NCBI GenBank assembly: GCA_964424635.1
Contig: CAYRJC010000020.1
Coordinates: forward strand, 1 to 15,740
DNA from: UBA920 sp964424635
Lineage (GTDB): Bacteria; Patescibacteriota; Doudnabacteria; UBA920
Length of the DNA: 15,740 bases
Direction of reading: 5' to 3'
Below are positions 11,669 to 15,740 of the stretch, piece by piece (position 1 is the stretch's first letter; every line of letters begins with the position of its first letter). The translations under genes were made by a program, and so were the position numbers. A model generated the notes under the pieces. The model was not told the origin of the DNA, made no database searches, and saw only the letters and a program-made list of their open reading frames with translations.

Positions 11669-14596
11669 ATGCTTAAGAAACAAAATAAAACTTCTAATTC
11701 TAATAAGAAGACTACAGCTAAGGCAAGTTTAGCCAAAGCTGACCATAATCAAATAGTTATTCGTGGTGCCCGCGTTCATAATTTAAAAAATGTCGATTTA
11801 GATTTACCGCGTCATAAACTAATTGTAATGACTGGACTTTCTGGTAGTGGAAAATCTTCTTTAGCTTTCGATACTATCTATGCCGAAGGTCAGCGCCGTT
11901 ATGTAGAAAGCTTATCAGCTTATGCTCGTCAGTTTATTGGCTTAATGGATAAACCTGATGTAGATAAGATTGAAGGCTTGTCTCCGGCAATTTCTATTGA
12001 TCAAAAATCTGCTTCTCATAATCCTCGCTCTACGGTTGGGACTGTTACCGAGATTTATGACTATATGCGTTTACTATATGCCCGTATTGGTATTCCTCAT
12101 TGTCCAATTTGTGGAAAGCGAGTAGAAGGCCAAACCCTGCAAGCAATTGTTGATCAGTTGTTAGAAATGCCAGAAGGTACTCGTATTATGTTGTTGGCTC
12201 CGTTGATTCGCGATCAAAAAGGCGAACATCGATTAGTTTTTGAACAGTTAAAAAAATCAGGTTTTTCTAGAGTCAGAGTTGATGGCACTATAATGGATTT
12301 GAACGAAGCTCAAAGCCTGACTTTGGATAAACAAAAAAAACATAATATAGAAGTAATAGTAGACCGGTTGGCTATTAGTCGTGATGATCGTGCTCGACTT
12401 TCTGAAAGTTTGGAAAAAACTTTGGATTATGGTGATCAGTTGTCTTTGGTTTTAATAGTTGATCCTGAGCAAGGAAGCAATGGTCAAGTGAAAATTAAAA
12501 AAGAAATTCCTTTTTCCCAAAAATTCAGTTGTCCAAATGGTCATGCTATTAGTTTGACCGAACTGGATCCGCGTGAATTCTCTTTTAACAGCCCTCACGG
12601 TGCTTGTCCTGAGTGTAAAGGTCTCGGTACTAAACTTACTGTAGAACCAGATTTGGTTATGCCAAATCAAAAACTCACTTTAGCAGAAGGTGCAATTCGT
12701 CCATGGAGTAAAACTACCGCACGAATTTCTTGGTACTCTCGGGTTTTAGAAGTTCTTGCTAGTGAATACGGCTTTTCAGTTAATGTTCCAGTAAAAGATT
12801 TACCTAAAAAAGCTATTGAAGTAATCATGTACGGTACTGGAGGAAAACGAATTTCCATGCCTATGGAAAGCGGCCGTACTTATCAAGCGAATTTTGAAGG
12901 GGTAGTGGCTAATTTGGAACGTCGTTATCGTGAGACTGAATCAGATTATATGCGTGGCGAGATTGAGAATTACATGCGTATTCGTAGCTGCGGGACTTGT
13001 GGAGGAAAACGACTAAAGCCAGAAGTTTTGTCTGTTACTATCGGCGGTGAGGGGATTGTCGATGTTTCTAATAAATCTATTGAAGAAGCAAGTGTGTTTT
13101 TTGAAAATCTACCAAGTCAACTTAATGCCAAAGAAATGGCAATTGCTAAATTGATTTTCAAAGAAATTACAGCACGCTTACAATTTTTGCTCGACGTTGG
13201 TTTGGCTTATTTATCATTAGATCGCGGTGCTGACACGTTAAGCGGTGGAGAAGCGCAGCGTATTCGTTTGGCAACTCAAATTGGTTCTGGTTTGACCGGA
13301 GTTTTGTATATTTTAGACGAACCTTCTATTGGGCTTCATCAGCGTGACAATACTCGATTACTTGTGACTCTTAAAAATCTTCGTGATCTTGGTAATACAG
13401 TGATTGTAGTTGAGCATGATGAAGAAACTATCCTAGAGGCTGATTGGGTTGTAGATATTGGTCCTGGTGCGGGAAAGCATGGAGGAGAGATTATTGCCCA
13501 AGGAACCCCAGCTGATATCCTTAAATCTAAAGATTCTATTACCGGACAATATTTATCTGGAAAAGAAGAGATCGCTGTGCCAAAACGCCGCCGCGCTGGT
13601 AATGGGAAAAAGCTTCAGGTTGTAGGTGCTACAGAAAATAACTTACGAAATGTAAATGCAGATATCCCGTTAGGAAAATTTGTTTGTATTACCGGTGTCT
13701 CTGGAAGTGGTAAGTCCACATTGTTAAATGATATTTTGGCAAAAGCTTTATCTAAGCATTTTTGGAACAGTAAAGATGAACCAGGGGAGCATAAGAAGAT
13801 TCTTGGTGTTGATCAAATCGATAAAATGATTAATATTGATCAATCTCCGATTGGTCGTACACCGCGCAGTAATCCAGCTACCTATACAGGAATTTTTACA
13901 TACGTTAGAGATTTATTCGCTGATACCCGCGAAGCAAAAATGAAAGGCTATAAAGCTGGTCGATTTAGTTTTAATGTTAAAGGTGGTCGCTGTGAAAAGT
14001 GTCAGGGTGACGGTGTGATTAAGGTTGAAATGAACTTCTTACCGGACGTTTACATTACTTGTGAAGAATGTAATGGTAAGCGCTATAACCGCGAAGCATT
14101 GGAGATTCACTATAACGGCAAAACTATTTCTGATGTCCTAGAGATGACTGTAGATGAAGCTAAAACTTTTTATGGTAATGTGCCGCCAGTGAAGCGTAAA
14201 TTAGATACTTTGTCTGAAGTAGGTTTGGGTTACATGCGCTTAGGTCAAAATGCTACTACCTTAAGTGGTGGGGAAGCCCAGCGTATAAAACTTGCAACAG
14301 AATTGTCTCGCGCTCAAACTGGTCGTACCCTGTATATATTAGACGAACCTACTACCGGTCTTCACTTTGCAGACGTAAAGCGGTTGATTTATGTTTTAAA
14401 TCAATTAGTTGAAAAAGGAAATAGTGTAATTGTAATTGAACACAACTTGGATATGATTAAAACAGCTGACTGGATAATTGATATGGGTCCAGAAGGTGGA
14501 GACAAGGGTGGTCAGGTTATGGCTTCTGGTACGCCAGAAGATGTGGCAAAAGTAAAAGGCAGTTATACCGGGCAATACTTGAAAAAGATGTTATAG
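11669..14596 (+). CDS. uvrA: Excinuclease ABC subunit A
   Basis: UvrA is the dimeric ABC-type ATPase that finds bulky DNA lesions and loads UvrB. The 975-aa product has two ABC modules: Walker A GLSGSGKS at 56-63 and GVSGSGKST from 676, with signatures LSGGEAQR at 524-531 and 865-872. Zinc modules are present: the Cys pairs at 145/148 and 313/316 around the UvrB-binding and insertion region, and C775, C778, C798, C801 in the DNA-contacting hairpin zone. It starts at ATG 11669, because the frame upstream runs through the preceding terminator; no SD is present and a -10 lies close by. The first 25 residues are a Lys/Ser/Thr/Asn-rich tail longer than usual. Its partner uvrC is nearby on the other strand; uvrB is not in the window. 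Confidence 0.98.
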   Translation: MLKKQNKTSNSNKKTTAKASLAKADHNQIVIRGARVHNLKNVDLDLPRHKLIVMTGLSGSGKSSLAFDTIYAEGQRRYVESLSAYARQFIGLMDKPDVDKIEGLSPAISIDQKSASHNPRSTVGTVTEIYDYMRLLYARIGIPHCPICGKRVEGQTLQAIVDQLLEMPEGTRIMLLAPLIRDQKGEHRLVFEQLKKSGFSRVRVDGTIMDLNEAQSLTLDKQKKHNIEVIVDRLAISRDDRARLSESLEKTLDYGDQLSLVLIVDPEQGSNGQVKIKKEIPFSQKFSCPNGHAISLTELDPREFSFNSPHGACPECKGLGTKLTVEPDLVMPNQKLTLAEGAIRPWSKTTARISWYSRVLEVLASEYGFSVNVPVKDLPKKAIEVIMYGTGGKRISMPMESGRTYQANFEGVVANLERRYRETESDYMRGEIENYMRIRSCGTCGGKRLKPEVLSVTIGGEGIVDVSNKSIEEASVFFENLPSQLNAKEMAIAKLIFKEITARLQFLLDVGLAYLSLDRGADTLSGGEAQRIRLATQIGSGLTGVLYILDEPSIGLHQRDNTRLLVTLKNLRDLGNTVIVVEHDEETILEADWVVDIGPGAGKHGGEIIAQGTPADILKSKDSITGQYLSGKEEIAVPKRRRAGNGKKLQVVGATENNLRNVNADIPLGKFVCITGVSGSGKSTLLNDILAKALSKHFWNSKDEPGEHKKILGVDQIDKMINIDQSPIGRTPRSNPATYTGIFTYVRDLFADTREAKMKGYKAGRFSFNVKGGRCEKCQGDGVIKVEMNFLPDVYITCEECNGKRYNREALEIHYNGKTISDVLEMTVDEAKTFYGNVPPVKRKLDTLSEVGLGYMRLGQNATTLSGGEAQRIKLATELSRAQTGRTLYILDEPTTGLHFADVKRLIYVLNQLVEKGNSVIVIEHNLDMIKTADWIIDMGPEGGDKGGQVMASGTPEDVAKVKGSYTGQYLKKML

Positions 14597-14663
14597 CGAT
14601 AAGCGGTTCTAGTATTAGTTAAGAATTGGATATAGAAATATTTAAAAATAATTGAATAAACAA

Positions 14664-14694
14664 AAAACGCGGCAGTATATTACTGTCGCGTTTT
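14664..14694. terminator. Bidirectional terminator between uvrA and the membrane gene
   Basis: AAAACGCG, a G-T wobble and CAGTA (14664-14677) pair with TACTG and CGCGTTTT (14681-14694): about 14 pairs with a 3-base loop, flanked by A upstream and T downstream. It can serve both converging units. Confidence 0.88.
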
Positions 14695-14698
14695 AAAT

Positions 14699-15067
14699 TC
14701 ATCTTTTATAATTAAGGTATATTAGCGAAATAATTTTTGATATATTAATTCCCATCAATGCGATTAGGGCTAAATAGTTAAGATTGTGGGAAACAAATAA
14801 TTGATAAAGGATTCCGATTGATAAAATTATACTACCCGCAATCAAAGCAATTCGATTTGAGAATTGTCTATGCAGCACATCTCTTTCGTCTTCCTTTTGC
14901 CCTTCCCCAACTAATGACATGGCTACAACGTAAATCACCAACGCAGAGGATACCCCAGCCATTGTGCCCATGGTCATTGATTGCGCACTGCCGTTTTGAG
15001 AAATAAGATAGCCTGTTACGATTGCTAGAAATACTAATAAAGACAAATAGTAGATAATTAATTTCAT
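14699..15067 (-). CDS. Small four-helix membrane protein next to an XRE regulator
   Basis: A 122-aa protein with four hydrophobic helices at about 3-22, 34-53, 73-91 and 97-117. The loop between helices 2 and 3 carries EDERDVLHRQFSNR (59-72); a DERD/DERE motif in this position, plus an XRE gene alongside, resembles the DUF2178-type membrane proteins found as regulator-membrane pairs, though I hold this family call loosely. ATG at 15065-15067 has no SD. The HTH gene ends 53 bases upstream, and the gap has two TATAAT boxes, so this gene may have its own promoter, possibly controlled by the HTH protein. It ends at the bidirectional terminator shared with uvrA. Function unknown; a membrane effector or sensor regulated by the XRE protein is a guess. 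Confidence 0.75.
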   Translation of the reverse strand: MKLIIYYLSLLVFLAIVTGYLISQNGSAQSMTMGTMAGVSSALVIYVVAMSLVGEGQKEDERDVLHRQFSNRIALIAGSIILSIGILYQLFVSHNLNYLALIALMGINISKIISLIYLNYKR

Positions 15068-15081
15068 ATAAATGATTTAAT

Positions 15082-15101
15082 ATTATAGTTTTATTATATC
15101 A
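15082..15101 (-). promoter_or_regulatory. Double -10 region of the membrane gene
   Basis: Minus strand: TGATATAAT (15101-15093, an extended -10) and a second TATAAT (15087-15082). Starts near 15086 or 15075 would give leaders of about 19 or 8 bases. No good -35. Confidence 0.5.
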
Positions 15102-15120
15102 ATTTTGGAGATAAAGCTTG

Positions 15121-15318
15121 TTAGTTTTTTAATCGAAAAATTTTTTCAACAGGTATGTTAAAAAATTTAGATATTTGCATAGCTAATAATAATGAAGGTG
15201 TGTAGTTACCCTTTTCTATAGAGATGATTGTTTGTCTAGAAATTTCTAAATGATTTGCTAGTTCTTCTTGGGTTATGTTTCTATCTAGCCGAAGACTTTT
15301 GATATGATTATCGATCAT
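15121..15318 (-). CDS. XRE-family helix-turn-helix regulator (small, YozG-like)
   Basis: A 65-aa single-domain Cro/CI-type DNA-binding protein. The helix-turn-helix is TQEELANHLEISRQTIISIE (16-35), followed by GNYTPSLLLAMQISKFFNIPVEKIF, the standard end of the compact YozG-like group. There is no effector domain, so it is expected to act as a dimeric repressor or activator of nearby genes. ATG at 15316-15318 has no SD; TATAGA lies 11 bases upstream. It is 27 bases from the end of the DipZ-like gene and upstream of the membrane gene, which is the usual partner and probable target. Confidence 0.92.
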   Translation of the reverse strand: MIDNHIKSLRLDRNITQEELANHLEISRQTIISIEKGNYTPSLLLAMQISKFFNIPVEKIFRLKN

Positions 15319-15345
15319 TATTTTAAATATCTATAAATGTAAATT

Positions 15346-15740
15346 TTATCCAAAAGTAAACGTAAATACTCTAACTCCTCCAGTAGGCAATTCAATCTCC
15401 ATGGTATGATCTGCTCCTATTTCAGATTCATATAACGAATAAAGATCAGAGTTACTGATAGTTACTCCTTTTTGAAGTTTCCCATCAACATAAATTTTTA
15501 GTGTGGTTGGTTCGCTGCTTTCGGCAACTATAAATACTTTGGATGCAGTAAAGTTAAACCGAATTCTTCCAAAGCCTTGAGTGTGAACTGCTGCTTCTGG
15601 TTCAATTTTCCATTTCCCTTCCAAAGCAAATTTATTTTTTGCTAATTTTTTTGGAAAAATATAAATCTGTTCTTCACTACTGATAGTTTCTCCTCCTCCA
15701 AAATTATTCAAACGAGCAGAGCCGAGATAGGTTTCTGGGG
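15346..15740 (-). CDS. C-terminal part of a DipZ-like thiol-redox protein (5' truncated by window)
   Basis: The frame is open to the window edge; a TTG at 15709-15711 is an internal Leu, since the preceding codons read PETYLGSAR, the motif that joins the thioredoxin domain to the C-terminal domain in DipZ-type proteins. The remaining part (FALEGKWKIEPEAA, then IRFNFTASKVFIVAES and IYVDGKLQKG) is the beta-sandwich, galactose-binding-like C-terminal domain of this family. Complete members have an N-terminal CcdA-like membrane part that carries electrons across the membrane, an external thioredoxin domain with CxxC, and this domain. Only the last 131 residues are here, so the active-site cysteines cannot be checked. 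It likely heads a transcript with the XRE and membrane genes. Confidence 0.8.
   Translation of the reverse strand, partial: PETYLGSARLNNFGGGETISSEEQIYIFPKKLAKNKFALEGKWKIEPEAAVHTQGFGRIRFNFTASKVFIVAESSEPTTLKIYVDGKLQKGVTISNSDLYSLYESEIGADHTMEIELPTGGVRVFTFTFG

Noticed and set aside
15346..15711. Complete 121-aa gene starting at TTG 15711
   Set aside because: The frame continues to the window edge and the codons before TTG encode PETYLGSAR, a DipZ-family motif, so the gene is truncated by the window.
1..15740. Alternative genetic code (UGA as Gly) as in some CPR groups
   Set aside because: No in-frame TGA occurs in conserved genes and TGA ends several ORFs at sensible places.

Overview
The window looks like a piece of a small, A+T-rich genome from a Candidate Phyla Radiation bacterium, most likely a Saccharibacterium (TM7). 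This is inference from the gene set and style: RNase J with a low-complexity N-terminal extension, an SBP_bac_5 protein anchored by an N-terminal membrane helix without a lipobox, a DipZ-type thiol-redox protein, single-copy housekeeping genes scattered among small unrecognised ORFs, and no 16S rRNA to prove it. TGA is used as a stop (ends at 3325, 6209 and 14699) and never appears inside a gene, so code 11 fits and the UGA=Gly code of Gracilibacteria/SR1 does not.

Layout. 1-330: 3' end of an unrecognised gene. 417-752: small basic orphan gene. 855-1655: HAD-IIB phosphatase. 1672-2646 (-): trpS, convergent with the HAD gene. 2745-3325: two-gene orphan operon, the second gene only 49 codons. 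3400-5334 (-): RNase J, with about 490 bases of non-coding DNA upstream that holds a consensus promoter and a foldable leader. 5826-6349 (-): a 46-aa ORF translationally coupled to a YaeR-type VOC protein. 6442-8447 (-): secG followed by a peptide-binding SBP. 8616-10433 (-): uvrC. 10487-11578: two orphan membrane proteins, each with its own promoter, strong Shine-Dalgarno (SD) site and terminator. 11669-14596: uvrA. 14699-15740 (-): four-helix membrane protein, XRE regulator and the C-terminus of a DipZ-like protein that runs off the window.

Functionally, uvrA and uvrC together supply most of nucleotide excision repair (uvrB is not here); trpS, secG and RNase J are core translation, secretion and RNA decay genes. 

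The most notable pattern is regulatory. The short unrecognised genes on the + strand have canonical promoters, AGGAGG-type ribosome sites at 5-6 bases from the start and neat intrinsic terminators. The conserved genes (trpS, rnj, uvrA, uvrC) have no SD site, and their -10 boxes lie only 6-8 bases from the start codon, which predicts leaderless mRNAs. The RNase J upstream region and the overlapping divergent uvrC promoter are the best candidates for new regulatory biology. No rRNA, tRNA, CRISPR array, transposase or integrase was seen.
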